Shown here: one piece after another, positions 11,144 through 22,202 of the stretch
Layout of the letters: each line of letters opens with the position of its first letter
Position numbering within the stretch: the stretch's first letter is position 1
NCBI GenBank assembly: GCA_035610835.1
Contig: CM069446.1
Span: 52,429,625-52,493,624, forward strand
Origin: Ophiura sarsii
Taxonomy: Eukaryota; Echinodermata; Ophiuroidea; Amphilepidida; Ophiuridae
Direction of reading: 5' to 3'
Length of the DNA stretch: 64,000 bases
Position numbers and translations under genes: made by a program
The notes under the pieces: generated by a model
Databases searched by the model: none
The model's input: only the letters and a program-made list of their open reading frames with translations
Told to the model about the DNA's origin: nothing

Positions 11144-11448
11144 ATATAATAATTATAAGAGGGCCTGACGTTTCGATCCTAACAGAATCTTTATCGAAGG
11201 CAATATGACAGAATACAACAAACACAACTTATATATAGACAGGGAGACAATGGGCAGGAAGTAACAGGTAAAAATGAAACACAATAGAGGGTGATGTGAC
11301 AGATGGATGAATAGGAGAAGGGATATGCAGACAGACAACTGATTGATGGAGTGGGTAATGTAACAAAGGATGACATAGACAATGGGTGATTGGATAAAAG
11401 GGGCAACAGGATATGAGACAAGACAATGGTCAGTGAAGCCCATAATGT
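11144..11448 (-). repeat. Penelope-like terminal repeat A (305 bp)
   Basis: The 3' terminal repeat of the minus-strand unit. It matches 14715-15019 in the same orientation and 17296-17600 inverted, all 305 bp. It contains a hammerhead-like fold at 11163-11201. Confidence 0.88.
11163..11201 (-). ncRNA. Hammerhead-ribozyme-like fold, copy A (degenerate core)
   Basis: Read on the minus strand: GCCU, then UCGAUAAA, a 5-bp stem GAUUC/GGAUC with loop UGUUA, then GAAAC, GUC and AGGC. GCCU and AGGC can pair as helix I. The GAAAC-GUC part matches the hammerhead family known in Penelope-like terminal repeats. The CUGAUGA core is changed at three of seven positions, so activity is doubtful. Confidence 0.5.
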
Positions 11449-11850
11449 AAAGAGTAGGAAAATGGGGACAAATTTAAATGAATGTAACATGTAAAAGACA
11501 AAAATATGGAAGGGGAAGGGAAATAATGAAAATAATGAAAATAAATAAATAAATGGGAAAACAAATGGAGTGTATATATAGGCTAGTGGGTCTAGAAGGA
11601 GAAAATAAAAATGAATGAGAAAACAGATAGAGAGTGGGCTAGTGGGTCTAGAAGGAGAAAAGATGGAAATGCACTGGAACAAGTAATGAAAATTACTGTG
11701 CATACGAGACAATGCAAAGATGAAAACATATAACAATTAATAAGTAATGAGGTGAAAAATGAAGTGAAAAAGTAATCAGTGGGAAAAGAAGAAAAAAAAT
11801 CAATTAATACAAAAGTAGTAAAAATGAGAAGTGGTGAGGAGGGGTAGAGT

Positions 11851-14523
11851 CTAGTCGTTTCCTTCCTGAACGTTTAGGCCGTGGGGCTGGATAGTGAGAA
11901 GACGCTTCATCCATAGCTTCTCTCTGCTGAGGCGGACAACCTCTGAACGGCTACCTAAAGACTCGATGCCCTGTAAAATCATATCAGCCATGGTGTGGTT
12001 GGGAAGATTAAAATGCTGTCCGACAGGAGGCTTGTTGGTGTTAACCGTCGATCTGTGGCCATAGAAGCGCTTCTTCAGTGAGTTTTTTGTTTCCCCAACA
12101 TACTGGACTCCACACACTCTACATGACAAAAGATAGATAACGTTAGAGGTAGTGCAAGTGATGTGACCCTTCGTCTTGTAGGTGTCATGGGTCGAGTGAC
12201 TTGTGAAGGAATCACCTTCTCTGATGTGCTCCCTGCAAACCACGCATCTGCTGGTCGACTCGCACTTAGAGGTGCCATGCTGAACGGGGACAGAATTATC
12301 AGTCAGAGGGGGAATGGTGGCACGTACTAAAATATCTCGGAGGTTGCGAGGACGTCTGTAGGCCATGATGGGTTTATCAGGGACGGCACGACGAAGACGG
12401 TCTGAAGTGTGAAGGATGTGATGGTTGGTGTTAGTAATGTTACGTAGGGGAGGGAGGTTAGGATGAAAGGTGGTGACAAGGGGGATCCTGGGGGTGGCGT
12501 CTTGGTTTCTGGACCTCTCCTCAAGGACTGAGGCTCTCGGAAGAGATTGGACTTTCTGGATAGCTTGTTGAACTTTGGTAGAGCTGTGGCCCCTAGCAAC
12601 CAGATGCTTCTTCAAATTCTGTGAATGATATGAGAATCTTGAGTTGTTAGAACAAATACGACGGATACGAAGAGCCTGACTATATGCTATACCAGTCTTA
12701 CAATGGCGGGGGTGGCAGCTAGACGCATGGAGATACTGGTGCGTATCCGTGGGCTTGGTGAAGAGGTCTGTGCTTAATATACCATTCTCAGCTTTCTCGA
12801 TTGTAACATCAAGAAAGTGTGCCTGTTGGTGAGAGTAATCAGAGGTGAACTTGATGGTGTTATGAAATGAGTTCATATGATCAATGAATGTGAGTAGACT
12901 GCTTTCACCACCGGTCCAGATGAAGAATACATCATCAATGTACCGCCACCAAATCCAAGGTCGACAGGGAGCTGATGCTAGTAATTGCTCTTCCAACCTA
13001 GACATGAAAAGACAGGCCCAGGAAGGAGCCATCCTGGTGCCCATAGCTGTGCCATGTATCTGTAGATAGTCCCTGTCCATAAAAGTGAAATTGTTCTTGG
13101 TTAGGACATGGGTCATGAGGCATTCAATGTCTGATATGGGTGGACTGGAGTGACCAGCCTTGGCCAGAGCTGCACAACAGGCATCAATGCCTTCCTGGTG
13201 GGGAATGTTAGTGTAGAGGGATTTGACATCGAAAGTGCCAACAAGTGCAGTGCTCGGAACTTGGTTCTTGATCACTTCGAGTTTCCTGAGAAAGTCCGGG
13301 GTGTCATGGATGTAGGAGGAAACCTGTGGAACAAGAGGCTTAATGAAGTTATCAACATAGAGGGATATATTCTCAGTTGGAGAGCCGTTGCCAGAGATGA
13401 TGGGTCTACCAGGATTATCAGGCTTGTGGATCTTAGGAAGTAAGTAGAAGCGAGCAGCTCTGCAATCTATGGGAGAAAGAAACTTATGGGCCTTGTCGGA
13501 GAGCTCATGATGATGATGCATATCGTCCACAGTATGCTGAATCTGTTGAGAGAATGTGGTGGTAGGATCTGAGTCAAGAACAGTATAATTAGTACTGTTG
13601 TCAAGTTGACGCATGGCTTCATCGATATATTTCTGTCGGTCCATGACAACTACTGCGGACCCTTTGTCTGCTGGCTTGATGATGATGTCTGTCCGCAACC
13701 TGATGGAATTCAGCGCTTGCCGTTCCTCCCTGGAGATATTATCATGAGATCTGCGGGAAAGATGATCAGAAGTGTTAACCTGGGTGCTAACGACTTGGAC
13801 ATAAGTCTCAAGGGCAGGGACTCTGTTCTTGGGAGGGACCCAAGTACTCTTCTTGTAGAACGGCTCAGGTACAGATGGTGGGGCATCAAGAAAGAATTCT
13901 TTGAGACGTATCCTGCGATAATATTGAGTGAGATCCTCGCTAAGCTCAACTTGATTGACATCAGGAGGAGTGGGGCAGAATTTAAGGCCCCTAGAGAGAA
14001 GTGTGAGTTCTGCATCAGACAGGGTGGAAGATGATAAGTTAATGACAGTGGATGAGGCTGGCTCAGGAGGGGGTAGGCGTCTGAACCGACGGTGTTTGTG
14101 CCGTTTCTGCTTAGCCAAAAGGCCAGATACCTTCTTGTTCCTTTTGTTGGTGAGTTCAGTCCCCTGCCTAGATAAGGAACCATTTATTTCATTAGTAAAC
14201 TGTAAAAATTGAGCATCTGAGCAGCAGTTCTCTAGTTCCTGTTGAAGCTTGTGGATATCCTCATTCATAATATCTAGGGAAGATTCACAATGTTGAGAGA
14301 GAATATTAATGAGGCGAATGGATGCACTGTATAGAACTCTGTTCCACTCTCTCTGTAACTGTGGCGGTAGAGTACCAAGGGCTGGTGTGCAATTGAGTTG
14401 AAGACCTGTGGGTATAATGCGGGCATGAGAGTAAAATCTGTAGTTGTCTCTATGGAAAGAGTACCGCAGGGATTTCTGTTCCAATTTCCGGAGATTCTGA
14501 AATACAGAGAGTGGGTTAGACAT
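11851..14523 (-). CDS. Penelope-like reverse transcriptase with GIY-YIG endonuclease, full-length copy
   Basis: 890 codons from ATG at 14523 (reading MSNPLSVFQNLRKL) to a stop at 11851-11853. The open frame extends further upstream without an ATG, so 14523 is the likely start. The N-terminal 270 residues are basic and unplaced. The reverse transcriptase follows from about residue 283: KPADKGSAVVV, LLPKIHKP, GTFDVKSLYTNIP, GTAMGTRMAPSWACLFM and the catalytic YIDD at 12931-12942 (about residue 528). A cysteine/histidine cluster (CESTSRCVVC) precedes the GIY-YIG nuclease, which begins near residue 795 with VIYLLSC...QYVGETKNSLKKRF and GHR. This is the endonuclease-positive branch of Penelope-like elements. 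There is no frameshift or stop, so it could be active or recently active. Confidence 0.93.
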   Translation of the reverse strand: MSNPLSVFQNLRKLEQKSLRYSFHRDNYRFYSHARIIPTGLQLNCTPALGTLPPQLQREWNRVLYSASIRLINILSQHCESSLDIMNEDIHKLQQELENCCSDAQFLQFTNEINGSLSRQGTELTNKRNKKVSGLLAKQKRHKHRRFRRLPPPEPASSTVINLSSSTLSDAELTLLSRGLKFCPTPPDVNQVELSEDLTQYYRRIRLKEFFLDAPPSVPEPFYKKSTWVPPKNRVPALETYVQVVSTQVNTSDHLSRRSHDNISREERQALNSIRLRTDIIIKPADKGSAVVVMDRQKYIDEAMRQLDNSTNYTVLDSDPTTTFSQQIQHTVDDMHHHHELSDKAHKFLSPIDCRAARFYLLPKIHKPDNPGRPIISGNGSPTENISLYVDNFIKPLVPQVSSYIHDTPDFLRKLEVIKNQVPSTALVGTFDVKSLYTNIPHQEGIDACCAALAKAGHSSPPISDIECLMTHVLTKNNFTFMDRDYLQIHGTAMGTRMAPSWACLFMSRLEEQLLASAPCRPWIWWRYIDDVFFIWTGGESSLLTFIDHMNSFHNTIKFTSDYSHQQAHFLDVTIEKAENGILSTDLFTKPTDTHQYLHASSCHPRHCKTGIAYSQALRIRRICSNNSRFSYHSQNLKKHLVARGHSSTKVQQAIQKVQSLPRASVLEERSRNQDATPRIPLVTTFHPNLPPLRNITNTNHHILHTSDRLRRAVPDKPIMAYRRPRNLRDILVRATIPPLTDNSVPVQHGTSKCESTSRCVVCREHIREGDSFTSHSTHDTYKTKGHITCTTSNVIYLLSCRVCGVQYVGETKNSLKKRFYGHRSTVNTNKPPVGQHFNLPNHTMADMILQGIESLGSRSEVVRLSREKLWMKRLLTIQPHGLNVQEGND

Positions 14524-14714
14524 AATATGACATGGGTGATATAAAAACAGATCAACAAAAACGACATGTACAAGAAACAGACAAAAACAATATGACAAAA
14601 ATACAGAGCAGATAAGGAGGATCACCGTGAGGGATACTGCAACAGAAAATGTAGTAAATATAATGAAAAGCTGAATGCAAACTGCTTATCCACAAAAATA
14701 GCCTGTGAAAGTAA

Positions 14715-15019
14715 ATATAATAATTATAAGAGGGCCTGACGTTTCGATCCTAACAGAATCTTTATCGAAGGCAATATGACAGAATACAACAAACACAACT
14801 TATATATAGACAGGGAGACAATGGGCAGGAAGTAACAGGTAAAAATGAAACACAATAGAGGGTGATGTGACAGATGGATGAATAGGAGAAGGGATATGCA
14901 GACAGACAACTGATTGATGGAGTGGGTAATGTAACAAAGGATGACATAGACAATGGGTGATTGGATAAAAGGGGCAACAGGATATGAGACAAGACAATGG
15001 TCAGTGAAGCCCATAATGT
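14715..15019 (-). repeat. Penelope-like terminal repeat B (305 bp)
   Basis: The upstream repeat of the minus-strand unit, in direct orientation to repeat A, ending exactly at the inversion junction at 15019/15020. Confidence 0.88.
14734..14772 (-). ncRNA. Hammerhead-ribozyme-like fold, copy B (degenerate core)
   Basis: Same 39-base arrangement as at 11163-11201, inside terminal repeat B. Confidence 0.5.
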
Positions 15020-16899
15020 CCTCTTCCCTAGATATTATGAATTCCATCAGGTTGCGGACAGACATCATCATCAAGCCAGCAGACAAAGGGTCCGCAGTAG
15101 TTGTCATGGACCGACAGAAATATATCGATGAAGCCATGCGTCAACTTGACAACAGTACTAATTATACTGTTCTTGACTCAGATCCTACCACCACATTCTC
15201 TCAACAGATTCAGCATACTGTGGACGATATGCATCATCGTCATGAGCTCTCCGACAAGGCCCATAAGTTTCTTTCTCCCATAGATTGCAGAGCTGCTCGC
15301 TTCTACTTACTTCCTAAGATCCACAAGCCTGATAATCCTGGTAGACCCATCATCTCTGGCAACGGCTCTCCAACTGAGAATATATCCCTCTATGTTGATA
15401 ACTTCATTAAGCCTCTTGTTCCACAGGTTTCCTCCTACATCCATGACACCCCGGACTTTCTCAGGAAACTCGAAGTGATCAAGAACCAAGTTCCGAGCAC
15501 TGCACTTGTTGGCACTTTCGATGTCAAATCCCTCTACACTAACATTCCCCACCAGGAAGGCATTGATGCCTGTTGTGCAGCTCTGGCCAAGGCTGGTCAC
15601 TCCAGTCCACCCATATCAGACATTGAATGCCTCATGACCCATGTCCTAACCAAGAACAATTTCACTTTTATGGACAGGGACTATCTACAGATACATGGCA
15701 CAGCTATGGGCACCAGGATGGCTCCTTCCTGGGCCTGTCTTTTCATGTCTAGGTTGGAAGAGCAATTACTAGCATCAGCTCCCTGTCGACCTTGGATTTG
15801 GTGGCGGTACATTGATGATGTATTCTTCATCTGGACCGGTGGTGAAAGCAGTCTACTCACATTCATTGATCATATGAACTCATTTCATAACACCATCAAG
15901 TTCACCTCTGATTACTCTCACCAACAGGCACACTTTCTTGATGTTACAATCGAGAAAGCTGAGAATGGTATATTAAGCACAGACCTCTTCACCAAGCCCA
16001 CGGATACGCACCAGTATCTCCATGCGTCTAGCTGCCACCCCCGCCATTGTAAGACTGGTATAGCATATAGTCAGGCTCTTCGTATCCGTCGTATTTGTTC
16101 TAACAACTCAAGATTCTCATATCATTCACAGAATTTGAAGAAGCATCTGGTTGCTAGGGGCCACAGCTCTACCAAAGTTCAACAAGCTATCCAGAAAGTC
16201 CAATCTCTTCCGAGAGCCTCAGTCCTTGAGGAGAGGTCCAGAAACCAAGACGCCACCCCCAGGATCCCCCTTGTCACCACCTTTCATCCTAACCTCCCTC
16301 CCCTACGTAACATTACTAACACCAACCATCACATCCTTCACACTTCAGACCGTCTTCGTCGTGCCGTCCCTGATAAACCCATCATGGCCTACAGACGTCC
16401 TCGCAACCTCCGAGATATTTTAGTACGTGCCACCATTCCCCCTCTGACTGATAATTCTGTCCCCGTTCAGCATGGCACCTCTAAGTGCGAGTCGACCAGC
16501 AGATGCGTGGTTTGCAGGGAGCACATCAGAGAAGGTGATTCCTTCACAAGTCACTCGACCCATGACACCTACAAGACGAAGGGTCACATCACTTGCACTA
16601 CCTCTAACGTTATCTATCTTTTGTCATGTAGAGTGTGTGGAGTCCAGTATGTTGGGGAAACAAAAAACTCACTGAAGAAGCGCTTCTATGGCCACAGATC
16701 GACGGTTAACACCAACAAGCCTCCTGTCGGACAGCATTTTAATCTTCCCAACCACACCATGGCTGATATGATTTTACAGGGCATCGAGTCTTTAGGTAGC
16801 CGTTCAGAGGTTGTCCGCCTCAGCAGAGAGAAGCTATGGATGAAGCGTCTTCTCACTATCCAGCCCCACGGCCTAAACGTTCAGGAAGGAAACGACTAG
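15020..16899 (+). pseudogene. 5'-truncated Penelope-like reverse transcriptase/GIY-YIG copy
   Basis: Nearly identical to the C-terminal 618 residues of the 11851-14523 protein, starting at SIRLRTD and including YIDD at 15808-15819, QYVGET near 16648 and the same C-terminus LNVQEGND. The front carries a patch of about 20 bp encoding SSLDIMN (from 14263-14283 of the other copy), fused to the SIRLRTD segment at a TGAAT microhomology; about 550 bp between them are missing. The reading frame happens to stay open upstream into the terminal repeat, so a chimeric product is possible, but the N-terminal 270 residues are lost. Confidence 0.9.
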
Positions 16900-17295
16900 A
16901 CTCTACCCCTCCTCACCACTTCTCATTTTTACTACTTTTGTATTAATTGATTTTTTTTCTTCTTTTCCCACTGATTACTTTTTCACTTCATTTTTCACCT
17001 CATTACTTATTAATTGTTATATGTTTTCATCTTTGCATTGTCTCCTATGCACAGTAATTTTCATTACTTGTTCCAGTGCATTTCCATCTTTTCTCCTTCT
17101 AGACCCACTAGCCCACTCTCTATCTGTTTTCTCATTCATTTTTATTTTCTCCTTCTAGACCCACTAGCCTACACTCCATTTGTTTTCCCATTTATTTATT
17201 TATTTTCATTATTTTCATTATTTCCCTTCCCCTTCCATATTTTTGTCTTTTACATGTTACATTCATTTAAATTTGTCCCCATTTTCCTACTCTTT

Positions 17296-17600
17296 ACATT
17301 ATGGGCTTCACTGACCATTGTCTTGTCTCATATCCTGTTGCCCCTTTTATCCAATCACCCATTGTCTATGTCATCCTTTGTTACATTACCCACTCCATCA
17401 ATCAGTTGTCTGTCTGCATATCCCTTCTCCTATTCATCCATCTGTCACATCACCCTCTATTGTGTTTCATTTTTACCTGTTACTTCCTGCCCATTGTCTC
17501 CCTGTCTATATATAAGTTGTGTTTGTTGTATTCTGTCATATTGCCTTCGATAAAGATTCTGTTAGGATCGAAACGTCAGGCCCTCTTATAATTATTATAT
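17296..17600 (+). repeat. Penelope-like terminal repeat C (305 bp)
   Basis: The 3' terminal repeat of the plus-strand unit. Beyond it, 17601-17655 repeats the first part of the element's 5' region (compare 14660-14714), so this unit ends in the start of a second tandem unit. Confidence 0.88.
17543..17581 (+). ncRNA. Hammerhead-ribozyme-like fold, copy C (degenerate core)
   Basis: Plus-strand copy of the 39-base fold: GCCT at 17543, stem GATTC/GGATC at 17555-17569, GAAACGTC at 17570-17577 and AGGC at 17578-17581. Confidence 0.5.
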
Positions 17601-17655
17601 TTACTTTCACAGGCTATTTTTGTGGATAAGCAGTTTGCATTCAGCTTTTCATTAT

Positions 17656-17668
17656 ATTTTGCCTTTTA
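17656..17668. repeat. Right target-site duplication of the Penelope-like composite
   Basis: ATTTTGCCTTTTA, identical to 11131-11143. Confidence 0.85.
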
Positions 17669-19190
17669 TTGTAAAAATTGCCTGGTATTAGCTTAGTTTA
17701 TTTTGAATTAGACATTTCAGACCAATTTTAAGTAATTTTTACATTTTACATGGGGCTTGAGCTGACCACCACTGATTCAGAACAGTGACCCATCATGTGA
17801 GCAGGCATTGCTTGCCCATTCCAAGATTTATTGTGAGCAGTTGGGCTCTAGTTTCAGACTAAAGAAGACATTAGGAGTTTACGCCGACAAGAGAGGTTTT
17901 GGAATAGCTTAAAGTAAATTTTGCGTTGGGCTGGTCAACTTTTGACACATAGCTGGCCGGGAAGAATTGACTGGCATAACGACACTCAAAGGCTCTATAA
18001 TCTTCAATTATAGCCGAGTACATAGACGGCACTATTGACAATATTCACAAACAGCGGGGGAAACAAGTCCATTATTTTGTTTGGCTTCCAACAGGCAACA
18101 TTAACATTAAACTTGAAACTGTAAAAGACCATCATTATGATTATGATTATTTTGTAGAAATGTTATGATTACTGTTTTTCATGTTGTTGGGCTGGTTAGT
18201 TTGCATTCGGGCTGGTAAATTTTACTTTAAACCTGCCCAGCTGACTGGTGGGGGGGGGGGGATGAAGAAACACCCTTGGTCTTATCCCAACTACAGGGTG
18301 AATTTTAAAAAAACCATCTTGGTTTCAAAACCAATTTGAAGTTAAAACTTTCATATATGGTACTAAAAAAAACATACTTATTAGTATAATTTGTGTGACA
18401 GATTGAAATAAATCACTTGTACAGTTGATCCTGAGTGAAGCATTTTACAGGCGCCTGTTTTAAATGTTTTATCCACAAGGCATCTAAAACATTAATTTCA
18501 AACTTTAGAAATTAATTCATGGCGTAATTGAAACTTTACACACAATGTATTATTTCTGTGGGAGAAACATTCTAAATTTTTACTTATAAATTGTGTTCAA
18601 AATTTGAATAACAATATGAAGTTAGTTATTGGCAAAATTTATTGTCGGGATACTAAAATTTAAAATCATTAATTTATAAGTGGACAAACATGAAAATTGG
18701 TCACAGCAGTAAAATGGTTCACCAAAGACAACCGGTAAATGCAATTAACTTCAATTTTCACACAAAGTTACTAACCAAATCTGTAATTCTTTACAAGCTT
18801 TTTAAAAAATTAAAAAATAGGTTTGAAGACAAGATGGCTTCTTTCTACTATTGCAGTTTTTACCTGTAATTATATACAGTTTAGAACTTGATATTGCACA
18901 AAAGCAAACCTCATCAAATCTATGCAACAAAATAATGTCCACACAAAATGAAAACACACACAACAAGCAAGATTTAAACTTTCTTTGTTTTTTACATAAA
19001 GCTGTGTGTTTTTATCGTCTGTTAAATGTTGGTACATAGCTAAAGTACACGGTCAAGAGGGTTTTTGCTCAAATTCAAAAACCAGCTTGGTTTTTAGCAG
19101 TTGCCATGGTAATGAGGTTCCACATGACATCATCAATGGTTCAGTAGTAACCTATTCAAAAGAATGTTTACTTGTATTTATATAATGTAC
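17669..19190. other. Intergenic DNA, no gene seen
   Basis: AT-rich sequence between the retroelement and a palindromic repeat field. It contains a short G run near 18249. I see no supported exon. Confidence 0.4.
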
Positions 19191-19239
19191 TGTATAACTA
19201 ACTAACTCTTTGTATAGAAATTTGCCATCATCATTCATC

Positions 19240-19870
19240 ATGTAATGATACATGAATATTCATTTAGGTTAAACAGTATGAATATATATATCATGTTTAA
19301 TCAACATGAATATTCAACGTGGAGTTATGCCATCATTCATCATGCATGATACATGAATATTAATTTAGGTTAAACAGCATGAATATTCACCGTGTTTAAT
19401 CAACATGAATATTCAACATGAATATTCAATGTGAATATTCAACATCAAGTTATGGCATTTTCCATCATGCTTCATGAACGAATATTCATAAACAGCATGA
19501 ATGAATATTCCACATGAATATTCAATATGAATATTCATTGCGAATATTCAACATCAATATTCAACATCAAGTTATGGCATAATCATTCACATCTTCCATC
19601 CTGCTTCATGAACGAATATTCATAAACATCATAAATATTCATATAATCTATGTTTAATTAACATGAATATCATCATGATTAAGTTTCAGGGATCATCATT
19701 TACAAAAATCATCATGTGCTATGCATGAATATCAATTTCAGGTATATAGTATGAATATTCATTTAGCTTTAATGAATATTAAAATCATTTCACAATAAAA
19801 GTACAGTATTATAGAGACCTTCATCAATCCATAAAACCATCTTTAACCAGGGTTACTGAATATTCAATGT
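19240..19870. repeat. Dispersed TGAATATTCA palindrome field
   Basis: GAATATTC recurs about 14 times in roughly 600 bp, usually as CATGAATATTCA, with irregular spacing. Longer segments are duplicated (for example AACATCAAGTTATGGCAT at about 19440 and 19560). Two further copies occur near 20180 and 20668. Confidence 0.75.
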
Positions 19871-19887
19871 GATGCAATTTACAACAG

Positions 19888-20118
19888 TATAGATGGGGTG
19901 ACATGTACCATCATGCCGGGCGTTTGGTGCCATTGTTCTTTGTCTGTTTTGTTTAGGACCTGTGCTTTTAAAACTCGCGCTAAAGCATTTTAAAGGGCAA
20001 TAAGGCATAGTGGTCAGTGTTGTGGTCATATGCTGTTTGTCCCCTCAAGCATGTATCGACAATCCAGTCCCTTCGACCGTTGCTTTTGTTGATAAACTTT
20101 GCAGTCACCCCATCTATA
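19888..20118. mobile_element. MITE family 2 (TATAGATGGGGTGAC ends), copy 1
   Basis: TATAGATGGGGTGACATGTA at the left and GTCACCCCATCTATA at the right. The interior includes a CAATCCAGTCCCTTCGACCG block shared with the copies at 46179-46434 and 58221-58485. Confidence 0.75.
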
Positions 20119-20812
20119 GGTACCATAATTTACATGAACCATCATTCATCTGTCACATGCATATTCATTGTTTAAACAGTATGAATATTCATAGGGTTTA
20201 ATTAGCATGCATATCTTATCTTGCTTTACAAATTTAGTTAACAATGATCATCTTTACTCCATATGCTCAACAATGAGTCAAACACATGATGATGATGATT
20301 TTTTTTTACATGAACAGTTGACTGTTCCCACTCCCTTAACACTTTTGGACCTGTGATTTGTCATTTCACTGGTAATAAATCATCTAAGGATATGTCTATT
20401 TCCCACTATGTGGTCCAATTAAAAGACTGCAAAGGACATAATTATGCCCCAAGGGCATGAACTAACCGTCATAACCCTAAAAGTGGACTACATAGTCAGC
20501 GGTTGACAACATCTTAGATGATTTATTACCGGCAAAATGTCAAAATCACAGGTCCAAAAGTGTTAGGGGAGTGGGAACATAATGAAGTGTATGTATGTTC
20601 AATCATCTGCAATATTTGGAAAATGAAATGGAAATAATTCACAAGAACCATATTAGGATAATCTGCATGAATATTCATATAAATTTGATCATCATAAGCA
20701 TTTATCATGTGACAAATTAACGTGTAGGGTGTGTATGCAATCAGGGTGTCTAAAAAGTAAAACACAAACCTGTATGTCTCTGATCTGATTTAGTGTCCTG
20801 TTTTCCACACAC

Positions 20813-21065
20813 ACATCGTTGCTGTTCTGTCAAAACCTTGTATGTTTTTTCGGCCCTTCAGCATGTATAAAGCAACACTGCCCAACGGTTATGCATAGGA
20901 AGTGTTGCTTTACACATGTTCAGGGGCAAGAGCACTTTGACAGTGTTTTTGGCCCTTGAAGATGTTTAGCGCAGACTGCTCAAAGGTTTATACATAGCAA
21001 GTATTACTTTATACATGCTGAAGGGCCGGATGGAGATACAAGGTTTGAAAGAACAGCAACATTGT
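20813..21065. mobile_element. MITE family 3 (GGCCCTTCAGCATGTATAAA inverted repeat)
   Basis: The outer part TTGCTGTTCTGTCAAAACCT and inner part GGCCCTTCAGCATGTATAAA are both found inverted at the right (TTTATACATGCTGAAGGGCC, then CAAGGTTTGAAAGAACAGCA). Half of this element is fused to the GYF exon in the tandem array at 53600-54950. Confidence 0.75.
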
Positions 21066-21985
21066 GTAAGAGAACATATATATATTTTATTACAAACTTC
21101 TGCTTATTTGTTGTTTTGTCAACAAAGAAATACATTTACCAAAGACTGGTACATCTTAGTTGCCAAAGGCTGTTACAGAGTCTGATAAAAAATAACAAAG
21201 CAAACTGTCAGTTTTAAATGGCATCACAAATGTTTAGTTCTGAGCTTCCTAAGCCGAGATGGCTTTTCTTTTTAGTCCACAAGTTTTGATTATTTATTAA
21301 GGAAGCAAAGACTAAACCTTTGTTTTTGCCTACTTATAAACAATAAGACAAAATCAAAAGTCATATAACGATTGGACACTATGTGAGAATTAGTTCTAAC
21401 TATAAGCATTAAAAAAAACAATGAGAAATAAAGTAAACAATCTAATATATCAACATAATATTGCAAAATTCTTTTAAATATCTTCAAGGTACAATATTAT
21501 CTTCGGTATACTTTTCAACACCTATCTATGTATACATCTTGTCTCTTCCACCACTGGGTCAACAATTGAAAAGTTAGCACAATAACATGGGTCGTTTTCT
21601 GTTTAAATTGACTCTTGGCGCTTTCGACAAATAAGGTTGAATGCAGCCAACACACACATTTCCAGTGGATCAATTGCCTGTATTACATCAATCAGGTTAA
21701 GTTAAAACTTTCTGATTTCTCTCAGTACAATATGAAAGTGGACAGAGGAAAACTGTTCATTTTTGATGATTTTACCCCAAAATAACCAACGACTTTGAAA
21801 TAATATCGTAATCAGAATCCTGAACCTATAGAACCCAAAAAATATTACCCATGATTCAAGCCCCTACCTACCTCTAATTAGGTTGGCGGAACGGTGGCCA
21901 TCTTGGATTTTGTCAATATGGCGACCCTGTGAGTGCCCATTTTGCAACCCATCGAAAATGGATTATCTATCTGTCTATGTCCCAC
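21066..21985. other. Intergenic DNA, no gene seen
   Basis: AT-rich, with no convincing exon, RNA gene or element ends. Confidence 0.4.
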
Positions 21986-21988
21986 AAC

Positions 21989-22202
21989 TATAGTTTAATC
22001 AGTTCCAAATGGGCAAAAATTGTGAGCCTAATATTTATCCGCGGGCCAAAATGGAATACCTACTTGCGCACCACTCGCTGATAACTACTTATGAAGCGCA
22101 AATGCACACTTTCACCATTGAATATGCGCAACGGATTCTTCTTGCGCATGGACAAATACAAGCCTCACAATTTTCGCCAATTTTGAACTGATTAAATTAT
22201 AG
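21989..22202. mobile_element. MITE family 1, copy 2
   Basis: CTATAGTTTAATCAGTTCCA at the left and TTTTGAACTGATTAAATTAT at the right. Confidence 0.75.

Larger units (their letters stand above)
11144..17655. mobile_element. Composite Penelope-like retroelement, head-to-head double copy
   Basis: A 6.5-kb block made of a full minus-strand unit (15019 down to 11144) and a 5'-truncated plus-strand unit (15020 to 17655). Each unit has a reverse transcriptase plus GIY-YIG open frame, a 3' untranslated region of about 400 bp and a 305-bp terminal repeat. Both 3' ends point outward. A 13-bp duplication flanks the whole block and none flanks the inner junction, so both units most likely entered together. 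The copies are almost identical in sequence; visible differences include a TATATA insertion near 11574 and an H/R change near 15240. Penelope-like elements are known for tandem, inverted and truncated insertions. Confidence 0.92.

Noticed and set aside
11191..11736. Long hydrophobic open frames in the retroelement 3' regions (also 17014-17553)
   Set aside because: They lie in the untranslated region and terminal repeat, are of low complexity and are simply copied with the element.
14524..14625. Hydrophobic N-terminal extension of the Penelope-like protein resembling a signal peptide
   Set aside because: The extension has no ATG (it begins at GTG) and lies in the element's 5' region; the ATG at 14523 is the sensible start.
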